From Phycisphaerae bacterium (GTDB taxonomy: Bacteria > Planctomycetota > Phycisphaerae > UBA1845 > Fen-1342): 64,000 nucleotides of DNA. Shown here piece after piece: positions 37,403-44,392 of the stretch. The notes below the pieces were generated by a model. The model worked only from the letters and a program-made list of their open reading frames with translations, searched no databases and had not been told where the DNA came from. Numbering within the stretch: the stretch's first letter is position 1; each line of letters starts with the position of its first letter. A program made the position numbers and the translations under genes. The DNA is taken from assembly GCA_017999985.1 (NCBI GenBank), contig JAGNKU010000008.1, positions 124,001 through 188,000 of the forward strand, read 5' to 3'.

Positions 37403-38791
37403 ATGCGCACGCTGTTCCTGAAAATCTTCCTCTGGTTCTGGCCGGCGATGATCCTCGTCGTCGGCATCTTCGTGGCGCTCGATTTCTGGCAGCGCAGGTT
37501 GAATCCGCCCCCGCGCGGCGGGCTGCATGACACGATCCAGCTCTGCGGGCAGGAGGCGCTGGAAGCCTGGGAACGCGGCGGCGTGACGGAGTTGGATGCT
37601 TTCTGTGCGCGCCTGTCGGAAGTGACGAGCATGTGCGCCGTGCTCCTCGATGAGCAGCGCCGCGCGCTGTCCACGGCGCCCGTGCCGGACGGGGCGACGG
37701 ACATTGCCGCGCGCCTGGACGCGGACCGGCCCGAAGCGCTGCAGCGTACGCCGGGTGGACCGCTGATTGCAGTGCGCGTGATCGGCCGCACCGGTGCGCC
37801 CCATGTCTTCGTGGCGCACGTCACACGCGGCCCGTGGAACGAAGCGCGGCTGGACTGGACCACCTTGAGCTGGCAATTGGCCGCGGTCATCGCGGTCAGT
37901 GGTGTGCTGTGCTACGGGCTGGCGCGCTACCTCAGTGCGCCGGTGCGACGGTTGCGGACCGCGGCCCGGCGGCTCGCGTCCGGGGACCTGACCGCGCGGG
38001 CCGGGTCCGCGACCAGTCGCCGCCGCGATGAGATCGCGGATCTGGCGCGGGACTTCGACTACATGGCGGAGCGCGTGGAGACGCTGGTGGCGTCGCAGCA
38101 GCGGCTACTGCGGGACATCTCGCATGAACTGCGCTCGCCCCTGGCGCGGGTGTGCGTGGCCCTGGGGTTGGCGCGGCGCGCCGCCGGTGACGCCGCGACC
38201 CCGGCGCTGGATCGCATCGAACGCGATGCCGAGCGTCTGAACGAACTGATCGGCCAACTGCTCACGCTCACGCGCCTGGCGAACAACGCGGAGCAGCCGG
38301 AACAGGTGCCGCTTGCGCTCGCCGAGCTCGTGGAACTGGTCGTGGCGGACGCGCGTTTCGAGGCCGGCGCGGCGCACCGCCAGGTCGTCTTCACGGCCAG
38401 CGCGGACTGCACAGTACTTGGGTCACCCGAGCTGCTGCGCCGCGCCATCGAGAACGTGGTCCGTAACGCCGTGCGCTACACGCTTGAAGGCACGACGGTT
38501 ACCGTCACGCTGGACCAAGTGTCCGAAGGTGGCGCCCACCGCGCGCAGCTCGAGGTCCGCGACCGGGGCCCGGGCGTGCCGGCGAGTGCGCTGCAGGATA
38601 TTTTCCGGCCCTTCTACCGCGTCGCCGACGCCCGCGACCGTCACAGCGGCGGCACCGGCCTCGGTCTGGCCATTACGGCCCAGGCGGTCCGCCTCCATGG
38701 CGGCCGCATCAGCGCGGAAAACGCCCCGGATGGTGGTCTGATCGTTCGGATCGAGCTGCCCGCCGCTCCGGGCAGTCCGGCGTCCGCGTAG
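37403..38791 (+). CDS. CpxA-type membrane sensor histidine kinase
   Basis: 462 residues. Membrane helices near 7-28 and 155-175 flank a periplasmic sensor of about 120 residues. HAMP follows (APVRRLRTAARRLASGDL), then HisKA (DISHELRSPLARV with the phospho-His) and an HATPase with N box ENVVRNAVRYT and G box GGTGLGLAI. It is the partner of the response regulator just upstream. Domain order matches CpxA, an envelope stress sensor; the actual signal is unknown. Confidence 0.92.
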   Translation: MRTLFLKIFLWFWPAMILVVGIFVALDFWQRRLNPPPRGGLHDTIQLCGQEALEAWERGGVTELDAFCARLSEVTSMCAVLLDEQRRALSTAPVPDGATDIAARLDADRPEALQRTPGGPLIAVRVIGRTGAPHVFVAHVTRGPWNEARLDWTTLSWQLAAVIAVSGVLCYGLARYLSAPVRRLRTAARRLASGDLTARAGSATSRRRDEIADLARDFDYMAERVETLVASQQRLLRDISHELRSPLARVCVALGLARRAAGDAATPALDRIERDAERLNELIGQLLTLTRLANNAEQPEQVPLALAELVELVVADARFEAGAAHRQVVFTASADCTVLGSPELLRRAIENVVRNAVRYTLEGTTVTVTLDQVSEGGAHRAQLEVRDRGPGVPASALQDIFRPFYRVADARDRHSGGTGLGLAITAQAVRLHGGRISAENAPDGGLIVRIELPAAPGSPASA

Positions 38792-38829
38792 CGTGGTCGG
38801 CGGGAACCCAGACTCGGCGCGGCCGGCGG

Positions 38830-38858
38830 TTGCCGTGGAGCGTGCGATCGCATAGGCT
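38830..38858 (+). promoter_or_regulatory. Candidate original promoter of the tRNA-Ser gene
   Basis: TTGCCG, 17 bases, TAGGCT, ending 44 bases before the 40-bp tRNA half at 38903. Before integration it would have driven the whole tRNA; now it points into the element. Confidence 0.35.
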
Positions 38859-38902
38859 GGATGTCCGCTGGCATCGGTGCGGCGCGCACGCCGGCTGCAC
38901 TG

Positions 38903-38942
38903 TGGAGAGGTGCCGGAGTGGCCGATCGGGCACGCTTGGAAA
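38903..38942 (+). repeat. attL: 40-bp copy of the 5' half of tRNA-Ser
   Basis: Identical to 58862-58901. It covers the acceptor strand, D-arm and anticodon arm up to the last base of the anticodon loop, but the 3' half of the tRNA is missing here. Confidence 0.93.
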
Positions 38943-39009
38943 TGGTCGCCCGACTTCGGAAACCCCTCTGGTTGCGTCAGAATGCGGTTTTTCTCGCTCA
39001 CTTGGGCGG

Positions 39010-39031
39010 AAAATGCAACGTAAAATGCAAC
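39010..39031 (+). repeat. Left pair of AAAATGCAAC repeats, likely integrase arm sites
   Basis: Two copies of AAAATGCAAC with a 12-base period, 67 bases inside attL. The same pair occurs at the right end (58832-58853) in the same orientation. The rest of 38943-39245 has no gene. Confidence 0.6.
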
Positions 39032-39245
39032 GGATCGGGGGGCGCTTCCGGGGGCATTCGTCCGGTGGCGTTTTGCCCCTGACCCCCTGCCGCTCCGGAA
39101 GCGCCGATGATCCGCCCGATGGGGGCAGGATACCACGGCGGCGGGCGAAAATCGACTACCAAACTTTCGCCTAACGCCTTGGCGGTCGGGGGGCAGGGGC
39201 TTCTAATGCTGGAAACCTGAAGCGGGTCACGCTAGGTTGGCGGCA

Positions 39246-39797
39246 ATGGAGCCGCATCCGCTTGAGGTCAAACTGAACGCGCCCGCGTCCGACATCCTCA
39301 GCGCTATCGAGCGTGGGTTTCGGGCGCAGATTGACGTGAAGGGCAAGCTTGCTGAGCTGTATCTGAGTCGGCGACTTGAGGCGCTTCAAGAGGCAGGCAG
39401 GATCGCGGGCTTTGAATGGCAGGACGTGGACGGCAAGCCGGACTTCATCGTCAAGTATCGAGGGCAGGACTTGATACTTGAATGCAAAAACATCCGGAAT
39501 GAATGTTTCACGCGGCCCGAGCGCTGCTTCAAGGTCGAATTGCAGCGGACCCGCAATAGCAAGGATGGGACGCTGACGCGCGGTTACCGCTTCGATGAAT
39601 TCGACGTGATCGGCGTTTCGCTTTTCAATCAGACCGGCTGTTGGGACTTTCTCTTTGCCCCTGTCCGCCGTCTGGAGCGGCGTCCGGATCGTCCGGAGTT
39701 TCTGACGATCATGCAGCGCGTGCCGGTCACGCCGAATGCGCTTTGGACGCCCGATCCGTTCGCGGCGTTTGATGCTGCCTTGGAGTTACGGCAATGA
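39246..39797 (+). CDS. PD-(D/E)xK restriction endonuclease-like protein
   Basis: 183 residues. [20 protein letters not shown] supplies the D...ExK metal-binding nuclease motif, with a helix-rich N-terminus (about 1-55). Its stop overlaps the start of the DNA methyltransferase gene in ATGA, so the two form a coupled type II-like restriction-modification pair. Its short length is typical for stand-alone type II enzymes. Recognition sequence unknown. It is the first gene inside the left end of the element. Confidence 0.75.
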   Translation: MEPHPLEVKLNAPASDILSAIERGFRAQIDVKGKLAELYLSRRLEALQEAGRIAGFEWQDVDGKPDFIVKYRGQDLILECKNIRNECFTRPERCFKVELQRTRNSKDGTLTRGYRFDEFDVIGVSLFNQTGCWDFLFAPVRRLERRPDRPEFLTIMQRVPVTPNALWTPDPFAAFDAALELRQ

Positions 39798-40774
39798 GCC
39801 GACGGAGCGGCTTCAAACTTAAGCGCAAGGCGTTCTTTCAGACCGACCACGGCGCGGCATACCTGGGGGACTCACGCAAGCTGCTCGCCGACATACCGGA
39901 TGGATCGGTCAACCTGATTATGACTTCTCCGCCGTATGCCCTTCACTTCAAGAAAGAATACGGCAACGCCGATCAGGGCGCATACGTCGATTGGTTTCTC
40001 GGATTCGCGGATGATTTCAAGCGCGTCCTGACCGATGACGGCTCGCTTGTGGTCGATATCGGTGGCGCGTGGACGCCCGGCAAACCGACTCGCTCCCTCT
40101 ATCATTTCGAGTTACTGATTGCGCTCTGCCGTCAGGTCGGTTTTCACTTGGCGCAGGAATTCTACTGGTACAACCCTGCCAAGCTGCCCGCGCCCGCCGA
40201 ATGGGTGACCGTCCGCAAGCTGCGCGTGAAGGATGCTGTTAACTGTCTCTGGTGGTTATCGAAATCGGAGAATCCCAAGGCGGACAACCGGCGCGTTCTT
40301 GTCGAATACAGCGCCGATATGAAGCGCCTGATTAAGCGGGGGTATCGGGCGAAGCAGCGCCCGAGCGGTCACAACATCACGGAGAAATTCGGCAAGGATC
40401 AGGGCGGGAGCATTCCGCCGAATATCCTGATCTTCGGTAACAATGACGCCAACGGGACGTATATGTCGCGCTGCAACGAGGCAGGGATCAAACCGCATCC
40501 GGCGCGCTTCCCTCAGCAATTGCCGACGTTTTTCATCCGCTACCTGACGGAGCCGGGCGACGTGGTGCTTGATCCGTTTTGCGGATCGAATACGACGGGC
40601 GAAGCGGCGGAGCGCGAGGGGCGGCGCTGGGTTTCATTCGAGCTGGACGAAACCTACCTGCGCGCCAGCGTCTACCGGTTTGATCCTGCCGGATGGGAGC
40701 CGATAGACCTGTCGAAGCGCAACGGCGACTTGCGCGGGCAGAAAGAGCCGTCCCTGTTTGACCAAACCAAGTGA
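39794..40774 (+). CDS. Beta-class DNA methyltransferase (m4C or m6A)
   Basis: 326 residues. The catalytic motif [11 protein letters not shown] comes first (about residue 50) and the AdoMet motif [14 protein letters not shown], near residue 260, which is the beta-class permuted order; TSPPY favours N4-cytosine. The target-recognition region lies between. It overlaps the endonuclease gene by four bases and should protect DNA from it. Full length and both motifs intact. Confidence 0.9.
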   Translation: MSRRSGFKLKRKAFFQTDHGAAYLGDSRKLLADIPDGSVNLIMTSPPYALHFKKEYGNADQGAYVDWFLGFADDFKRVLTDDGSLVVDIGGAWTPGKPTRSLYHFELLIALCRQVGFHLAQEFYWYNPAKLPAPAEWVTVRKLRVKDAVNCLWWLSKSENPKADNRRVLVEYSADMKRLIKRGYRAKQRPSGHNITEKFGKDQGGSIPPNILIFGNNDANGTYMSRCNEAGIKPHPARFPQQLPTFFIRYLTEPGDVVLDPFCGSNTTGEAAEREGRRWVSFELDETYLRASVYRFDPAGWEPIDLSKRNGDLRGQKEPSLFDQTK

Positions 40775-40786
40775 GAGGGCACGCCG

Positions 40787-41020
40787 ATGGGGCTTTTTGA
40801 TTTCTTCACGCGACTTTTTCGCGGCGGGCCGGAGAAAGTCGGATGGGAAGATGGGGGCGCTGCGATTAAGAGCGTCGCGGACGGCCCGGATGCCGTCAAC
40901 CGCGCTCACGAATTCGCCCGCCAAAACGGCGTGACGATCGCGCCGGGCAATCCGTCACAATTCAGGACGCGTGACGGCATTACCTACTTGAAATTCACGG
41001 TGGACAAGCCGCCGTCCTGA
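40787..41020 (+). CDS. Small hypothetical protein
   Basis: 77 residues, 12 bases after the methyltransferase stop. It starts with an amphipathic MGLFDFFTRLFRGG, followed by a compact alpha/beta-like segment (AHEFARQNGVTIAPGN ... TYLKFTVDKP). No family is recognised. Position suggests co-transcription with the restriction-modification genes. Confidence 0.55.
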   Translation: MGLFDFFTRLFRGGPEKVGWEDGGAAIKSVADGPDAVNRAHEFARQNGVTIAPGNPSQFRTRDGITYLKFTVDKPPS

Positions 41021-41053
41021 TCCGCCAGCGGAAGTCACGCCAACGGATAGCTC

Positions 41054-41081
41054 TTGATTTGAGCCTGAAATCTGGTACGAT
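41054..41081 (+). promoter_or_regulatory. Promoter of the 41258-42954 pair
   Basis: TTGATT, 16 bases, TACGAT. It gives a leader of about 170 bases before ATG 41258. Confidence 0.55.
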
Positions 41082-41088
41082 GCGCGCC

Positions 41089-41257
41089 ACAAGTGAATAA
41101 CAGGTTGACCGTGGTCGATTGTTTCGACAGCCCGTCAACCGGTGTGACCATCCCCCGCTTGGTTCCCCTTCAATGGGGAGCGCGGCATCTGCTCCGTCCT
41201 AGGGAAATGGGCAGAGAACGGCGCGAGGTCTCCCACCTATAGGGAGATTTTGCGCTC
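41089..41257 (+). promoter_or_regulatory. Structured leader RNA with start-site hairpin
   Basis: 41103-41109 pairs with 41134-41140 (GGTTGAC/GTCAACC) and encloses 41114-41118 with 41124-41128 (GTCGA/TCGAC). Near the start, TCTCCC (41229-41234) pairs with GGGAGA (41242-41247), hiding AGGGAG, the ribosome binding site of ATG 41258. This is the layout of a translational switch; its signal is unknown. Confidence 0.45.
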
Positions 41258-42058
41258 ATGCCAGCCCAATCTCTTCAACGCACGCGCCCGAAGTCCGCGC
41301 CCCACGTCACCGTAACGTCAACGCCGTCCGATGCGACCATTGAGGACACGTCTGTCCACAAAGAGACAGCAGTCTGTCCGCTTCCGGATGATGCCGTCCG
41401 ATTATTGCGCGACGCGCTTGACGCGCCCCTGCCCGAGCCGGACGCGCCCGATGCAATCAAGGTCAAGTTTGTCGGCAAGCTCCATCGCGCCATTGAATGC
41501 GTGGGCAAGGTCGATCTTGAGCTTGCCTGCCGCAACGGTCAGGTGCTCGCAACCATCAAGCAGCGCGAGAAAAACGCCCACGGATGGGAAGCGTGGGCAG
41601 AATCGAAACTGCCCTTCAGCATCAAAACCGCCAACCGGTATATCGCGGTTTACGAAGGTCGCGAGCATCAGCGCGAGATTGCGCCGACAGACCCGCTGCC
41701 GGTCGGACTTTGGGAAGCCTACAAGCGCTATGGAGTCGTGACGGAGGCGACGGAGCCGACGGAGCCGCGCACCAAGGGCAAGCACAAGGGAAAGGGCAAG
41801 AGCAAGGGGACGCGCAAGGCGCTTGACAGGGACGTTGCGCCATTGGGCAGGGTCTATGATCTTCTGCGCGATTACCGGCGCGTCACGATCAAACACGGCA
41901 AGGTCTTTTTGCAGGGGGACGCGGCGCGATACCGCAAGATCGCCACGTCTTGCCTGACCTACGTTGCCAAGATCGAAGCGGAAGTCGCGGAGCTGCGAAA
42001 AGTCCTGACCCAAGCGGCAGCGGCGCTCGCGAAGACTCCGAAGGGGGTGAAGGTATGA
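41258..42058 (+). CDS. DUF3102-like phage protein
   Basis: 266 residues. The centre (about 75-145; VDLELACRNGQVLATIKQRE, SIKTANRYIAVYE) resembles the DUF3102 domain found in phage and plasmid proteins, with a helix-turn-helix-like feel. A Lys/Gly-rich linker (about 165-190) and a C-terminal helical segment follow. It overlaps the next methyltransferase by four bases. Function not known; DNA binding is plausible from the basic linker. Confidence 0.5.
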   Translation: MPAQSLQRTRPKSAPHVTVTSTPSDATIEDTSVHKETAVCPLPDDAVRLLRDALDAPLPEPDAPDAIKVKFVGKLHRAIECVGKVDLELACRNGQVLATIKQREKNAHGWEAWAESKLPFSIKTANRYIAVYEGREHQREIAPTDPLPVGLWEAYKRYGVVTEATEPTEPRTKGKHKGKGKSKGTRKALDRDVAPLGRVYDLLRDYRRVTIKHGKVFLQGDAARYRKIATSCLTYVAKIEAEVAELRKVLTQAAAALAKTPKGVKV

Positions 42059-42954
42059 CGCGCCGCAACATCTATGCGCCCTTGCTCCGCGCCCCCGGCG
42101 CAAAGACCCGGTTTGGCGCGAAATGCGTTTCCCTGATGCCTGCCGATACGTTGGAATTCAGGGAGCCGTTTTGCTTCTCTGCTGCCGTTTACGCTCGCGT
42201 CCCGCCCACGATCCGACGATGGATCAGCGATGTAAATCCCGCTTATGCTGACTTCTACCGGTGGGTCGCGACCGATCCGAGCGCGCCCGCCCTCATAGAA
42301 ACCGTCCGGCGCTTCGCGACCACGGACGAGCGCCAACGGATCGTCTATTTCTCCGCGTATTTTGGGCAGGCAGAGCGCGGATATCCGCTGCCGCTCGAAA
42401 CCTTGATCCTGACGCGCCACGGTTATTGCGGCATCATCAGGCGCAAGCCCAATCATTCTCCCGCTGCTCACAAAAACGGTATGCGCGTGGTCAGTCCGGA
42501 GCGCGTCGCCTACTGGCGCGCCATCCTGCCAGGGACGCGGATAACCTGCGCCGACTACGAAGAGGTTGTGCTCGCGCCCGGACGCAACGTCACGATTTAC
42601 CTTGACCCCCCTTACCTCTTGGGGGCGCGCCGTGACCACGGACAGCCCGTCTACCCCGGTTTCGATTGGGGATGGCGAGACTACCTACGTCTCGCGGAAG
42701 TCCTGAGGCGCTGCCCCCATCGGTGGATTATGACCGTGGATCAGAGCGTCCAGATGTATGACCTGTTTCGCAACGTTTCGGGCGCTCGATTTCTGCGGCG
42801 CGACTATACCGGCAGCGTCAATACCCCCAATCCCAAGCACGAATGGGTCATTACCAATTACAATCCACGGACAGTAGCGCGCCTGCAACCGGTCACTCGC
42901 GAGCAGGCATACGGACTTGCAACCTCTGTGTCCACGATTGGGGCCACAGAATAA
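42055..42954 (+). CDS. D12-class (Dam-like) adenine DNA methyltransferase
   Basis: 299 residues. PLLRAPGAKTRFGAKCVSLM matches the N-terminal AdoMet region of Dam-like enzymes, and YLDPPYLLG is the catalytic DPPY motif. The motif I usually reading EPFxGxG is EPFCFSAAV here, so the glycine loop is altered and activity uncertain. The start at 42055 overlaps the upstream stop. It has no endonuclease partner, so it is an orphan methyltransferase that could mark or protect element DNA. Confidence 0.75.
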   Translation: MTRRNIYAPLLRAPGAKTRFGAKCVSLMPADTLEFREPFCFSAAVYARVPPTIRRWISDVNPAYADFYRWVATDPSAPALIETVRRFATTDERQRIVYFSAYFGQAERGYPLPLETLILTRHGYCGIIRRKPNHSPAAHKNGMRVVSPERVAYWRAILPGTRITCADYEEVVLAPGRNVTIYLDPPYLLGARRDHGQPVYPGFDWGWRDYLRLAEVLRRCPHRWIMTVDQSVQMYDLFRNVSGARFLRRDYTGSVNTPNPKHEWVITNYNPRTVARLQPVTREQAYGLATSVSTIGATE

Positions 42955-42989
42955 TTTTCAGATTTCCGCGAGATTTCTTTCGACCCGCC

Positions 42990-43018
42990 TTGGCGGCGGA
43001 CTCGCCCATATATATAGG
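42990..43018 (+). promoter_or_regulatory. Candidate promoter for the 43104 gene
   Basis: TTGGCG, 17 bases, TATAGG, in an AT-rich patch just after the Dam-like gene. Confidence 0.4.
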
Positions 43019-43027
43019 TAGAGTAGT

Positions 43028-43090
43028 GGTCAGGGCGGAGCGCCTGACCGGTTGACAGGGGCAGGACAACAGGGATGTTGTGCCTGCCCC
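43028..43090 (+). promoter_or_regulatory. Tandem stable hairpins in the leader of 43104
   Basis: GGTCAGG (43028) pairs with CCTGACC (43043). GGGGCAGG-ACAACA (43058-43071) pairs with TGTTGT-CCTGCCCC (43076-43090, one bulged G), with a GGGA loop. The second hairpin covers a possible GTG start at 43080, which supports GTG 43104 as the true start. Confidence 0.5.
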
Positions 43091-43103
43091 CGGAGATTAC
43101 GCC

Positions 43104-43283
43104 GTGAAGCAGTCTTTAGACGAGCAATTGGACGCAATAGCAGCACAGATAGAGGCAGCGCCCAAGGGCGCGGCATTCGACCTGAATGTTGAGGAGGATG
43201 ATGATGGACAGCCCGTCAAGGTATGGGTGACGCCGAAGGATGCACCACGATATCCCCTTGTCCCTGTTTCGCGCCCTGAGTGA
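43104..43283 (+). CDS. Small acidic hypothetical protein
   Basis: 59 residues from GTG 43104, with GGAG eight bases upstream. GTG 43080 is an alternative start but is buried in a 14-bp hairpin. The product begins VKQSLDEQLDAIAAQIEAAP and has an acidic NVEEDDDGQPVKVWV strand pair. No family recognised. A 7-bp hairpin (43271-43289) overlaps its stop. Confidence 0.45.
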   Translation: MKQSLDEQLDAIAAQIEAAPKGAAFDLNVEEDDDGQPVKVWVTPKDAPRYPLVPVSRPE

Positions 43284-43300
43284 GGGCGCTTGTACCCGAA

Positions 43301-43356
43301 GCCCGCCCCTGCCGGTCTACGCGCGCCGGTTGCATCAGGGGCGGGCGCTCATTTTC
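43301..43356 (+). terminator. Hairpin terminator candidate
   Basis: GCCCGCCCCTG (43301-43311) pairs perfectly with CAGGGGCGGGC (43336-43346), followed by GCTCATTTTC. It would end transcripts from the 43104 gene just before the large RNA promoter. Confidence 0.5.
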
Positions 43357-43384
43357 TCAGCGGGCAGAAAAATCTTTCGCAGAA

Positions 43385-43415
43385 AAGAGGGCTCGCGCAA
43401 GAAACGTTGTATAAT
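43385..43415 (+). promoter_or_regulatory. Promoter of the large structured RNA
   Basis: AAGAGG (43385-43390), 19 bases, perfect TATAAT (43410-43415) directly preceded by GTTG. The same AAGAGG-19-TATAAT arrangement with GTTG occurs at 55633-55663 before a small RNA. Confidence 0.6.
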
Positions 43416-43419
43416 TACG

Positions 43420-44100
43420 CATGGGAAGATGGTCTAAGGGCAACAGAAAGAGTAGAAAAGACATTCCGCTCGTTCTGTTGCCCCCAAAACAGCGGACCAT
43501 CAGCCCCACGGTAAGCGACCCTTGCCGTGGGGCATCCCATTTCTACAATCAATTAACCCTTGGGCTCCCGTAGGGTCGGGCGTGAAACACGGCAAGAAAG
43601 CCCCCTCGCGCAAGCGACGGATCGCCGACGGAAGCGAATAGCAGAAGAAAACTGCGGCAACAAATTGCAAGTCACGTCTCTACCCTGCGCGGATGCAATG
43701 GGATGACGTGGCACTCCGACGTAGCAGAGCGTATGCCGGATCGTCCTGGGGCTGTGACCACTATACTACAGGGCGGTCTTAAGCACGTCACTTCGCAGGG
43801 ATAGTCCGGGAGAGCGAAGAAAAACAAGCCCGGTAGTCGGTCGGCTCCATACTTCGACGACAGAGCCGACGTTAAACCACTACCTATTTCCTAATAGGGA
43901 GTGGTCTCTCCACCTTCTCTGACAGGCTTGAAGGGACAAGCGCTCAACAGGCTTGAAGGGACAAGCGCTCGATAATCGCTTATGACACAGCGAATAAGAC
44001 TGGCGTGATGGGTTACTGGGTCAAACGGGCTATCCGATGCTCTGATAAGCGAAGCGATTAGAGCATCGAATGGGCTGAGCAGTCTAGGAAACCGAAGAAC
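43420..44100 (+). ncRNA. Large ornate structured RNA candidate (about 690 nt)
   Basis: There is no credible gene here. Stems seen: a closed multibranch domain, 43421-43426 with 43535-43540, holding 43428-43434/43495-43501, 43438-43446/43475-43483 (9 bp) and 43503-43515/43521-43533 (13 bp); 43606-43617 capped by GCAA; 43641-43644/43652-43655; 43671-43678/43705-43712; pseudoknot 43791-43796/43814-43819 crossed by 43806-43810/43829-43833; 43840-43847/43863-43870 (8 bp); 43876-43887/43894-43905; two identical hairpins in 43922-43970; 43997-44002/44080-44085 enclosing 44035-44043/44060-44068 (9 bp). The loop of the last stem can pair with 43973-43983. Size, intricacy and phage setting resemble GOLLD/ROOL RNAs; family identity is unproven. 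Confidence 0.7.
43922..43970 (+). repeat. Two tandem copies of a 24-base hairpin unit
   Basis: ACAGGCTTGAAGGGACAAGC plus CTC repeats twice with a 25-base period. Each copy folds GCTTG/CAAGC with loop AAGGGA. The loop is complementary to CCCTT at 43557-43561. Confidence 0.85.
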
Positions 44101-44113
44101 GAAAGGAAACCAT

Positions 44114-44386
44114 ATGACAAATGCAGAGTATGAAGCGCTAATTCACAGATGGGAACAGCAAGCGATGAAAGCAGCGGGAGTAAATCGAGAGTATATGGAA
44201 ACGTATTCTCAGGCGTTACTGAATTCAAATCGTAAGACTGATAAGCAAAGAGAAGCAGAAGCAGTGAGCAAGTCTGGTTATATCAAGTTACAGGCAGAAA
44301 CAGAGAAGATCAAGGCAGACGCGCTGTTGCTTGTGATTAAGAGAATATTGTGTATAAAAGAACCGGAAAGTAAAGTCGCAATTTAA
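44114..44386 (+). CDS. Small AT-rich helical protein following the large RNA
   Basis: 90 residues, with AGGAAA seven bases before the ATG. Its base composition is clearly lower in GC than the genes around it, and it uses AGA, ATA and TTA codons, which suggests separate acquisition. The product is charged and almost entirely helical (NREYMETYSQALLNSNRKTD, KLQAETEKIKADALLLVIKR), coiled-coil-like, and of no family I know. It begins about 14 bases after the RNA structure and may be co-transcribed with it. A role as RNA partner is a guess. Confidence 0.65.
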   Translation: MTNAEYEALIHRWEQQAMKAAGVNREYMETYSQALLNSNRKTDKQREAEAVSKSGYIKLQAETEKIKADALLLVIKRILCIKEPESKVAI

Positions 44387-44392
44387 CGAAGG

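Noticed and set aside
38903-38942. A second tRNA-Ser gene
   Set aside because: Only the 5' half is present; no 3' acceptor strand or T-arm follows.
43290-43514. Possible 74-residue protein
   Set aside because: It runs through the terminator hairpin, the TATAAT and the first helices of the large RNA, and has no ribosome site.
43922-43970. CRISPR-like repeat
   Set aside because: Only two copies with a one-base gap, no spacers and no cas genes; better explained as RNA hairpins.
43420-44113. Group I or group II intron
   Set aside because: No interrupted gene flanks it, no intron-encoded protein is present, and I could not find a domain V-like hairpin or a P7-type core.
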